Source: Proteiniphilum saccharofermentans (GTDB taxonomy: Bacteria; Bacteroidota; Bacteroidia; Bacteroidales; Dysgonomonadaceae). Taken from it: a stretch of 64,000 nucleotides of DNA. The position numbers were made by a program, and so were the translations under genes. Where the stretch lies: the NCBI RefSeq assembly GCF_900095135.1, contig NZ_LT605205.1:3968001-4032000 (forward strand), in the 5' to 3' direction. The notes under the pieces are model-generated. The model was not told the origin of the DNA. It was given only the letters and a program-made list of their open reading frames with translations, and did not search any database. Shown here piece after piece: positions 63,852 through 64,000 of this stretch (positions within the stretch are counted from its first letter, which is position 1; each line of letters opens with the position of its first letter).

Positions 63852-64000
63852 TTAATCAATCAGTGTGGCTAAAGCGATAGAGAGCAGCTTGCTCCTTTCA
63901 TCATCGGATCGTGAAGTTAGCACGACAGGTACTGAAGCGCCCATCACCACGGCTGCTGAGGAAGCCCCACCCAGAAAGTTGAGCGCCTTGTAAAACATGT
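63852..64000 (-). CDS. ptb: Phosphate butyryltransferase, C-terminus only
   Basis: The last 48 codons read MFYKALNFLGGASSAAVVMG, then ASVPVVLTSRSDDERSKLLSIALATLID and a TAA. This is the C-terminal helix-strand pattern of phosphotransacetylase/phosphotransbutyrylase enzymes (VPVVLTSRADS type). The 5' part lies beyond the window. Position before buk supports ptb rather than pta. The enzyme swaps CoA for phosphate on butyryl-CoA to feed the kinase. Confidence 0.85.
   Translation of the reverse strand, partial: MFYKALNFLGGASSAAVVMGASVPVVLTSRSDDERSKLLSIALATLID

Noticed and set aside
1-64000. CRISPR arrays, complete insertion sequences, rRNA genes, integrases
   Set aside because: No regularly spaced repeats, transposase or integrase frames, or rRNA sequence were seen on either strand.

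Overview
The window looks like a chromosomal segment of a Bacteroidales bacterium, most plausibly of the Dysgonomonadaceae/Porphyromonadaceae type; the phylum is firm and the family is inferred. The evidence is SusC/SusD pairs with a hybrid two-component regulator, FeoA fused to FeoB, PepSY-like periplasmic proteins, a ptb-buk pair, almost no Shine-Dalgarno sequences, and many copies of the Bacteroidetes -7 promoter element TAnnTTTG just upstream of genes.

Layout. 0-4 kb: a minus-strand operon for uronate-containing polysaccharide (GH88 hydrolase, heparinase II/III-like lyase, and a second lyase-like gene that leaves the window), preceded by the decayed end of another gene. 4.6-6 kb: rlmD. 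6.1-28.1 kb: a polysaccharide utilisation locus. A GH172 enzyme diverges from a hybrid two-component sensor, followed by SusC, SusD, three surface lipoproteins, a TIM-barrel/SUMF1 fusion and two DUF1680/GH127-type enzymes. This enzyme set points to a furanoside-rich glycan, probably arabinofuranose. 28.2-32.5 kb: a repressor with a palindromic operator, small proteins, an OmpR/EnvZ-type pair and two PepSY-like secreted proteins. 32.5-35.7 kb: class I and class II fumarases in tandem, each starting from a near-identical 34-bp promoter module. 36.2-40.1 kb: a ferrous iron region (OB-fold lipoprotein, PepSY-associated membrane protein, FeoAB, Cys-rich small membrane protein).

40.1-56.5 kb is accessory and visibly eroding. 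It holds a B1 metallo-beta-lactamase, acetyltransferases, VOC and GyrI-like proteins, RhuM, DUF6398, and a 1973-residue protein joining a transglutaminase-like domain, a superfamily 1 helicase and a Vsr-like nuclease. This giant protein is the best candidate here for an undescribed defence-type system. Among these genes lie remnants of two AraC regulators, a GNAT, a VOC protein, an AbiEi antitoxin, a nitroreductase and a DUF1905 protein. A methyltransferase carries a 72-bp in-frame palindromic insertion. The zone ends at a tRNA-Ser(CGA), and an imperfect copy of its 3' end lies 3.7 kb away.

56.7-64 kb returns to housekeeping and catabolic genes: an M3-like zinc peptidase, an SMP-30 lactonase, an M20 dipeptidase, an ATP-grasp-like protein, butyrate kinase, and the end of phosphate butyryltransferase.
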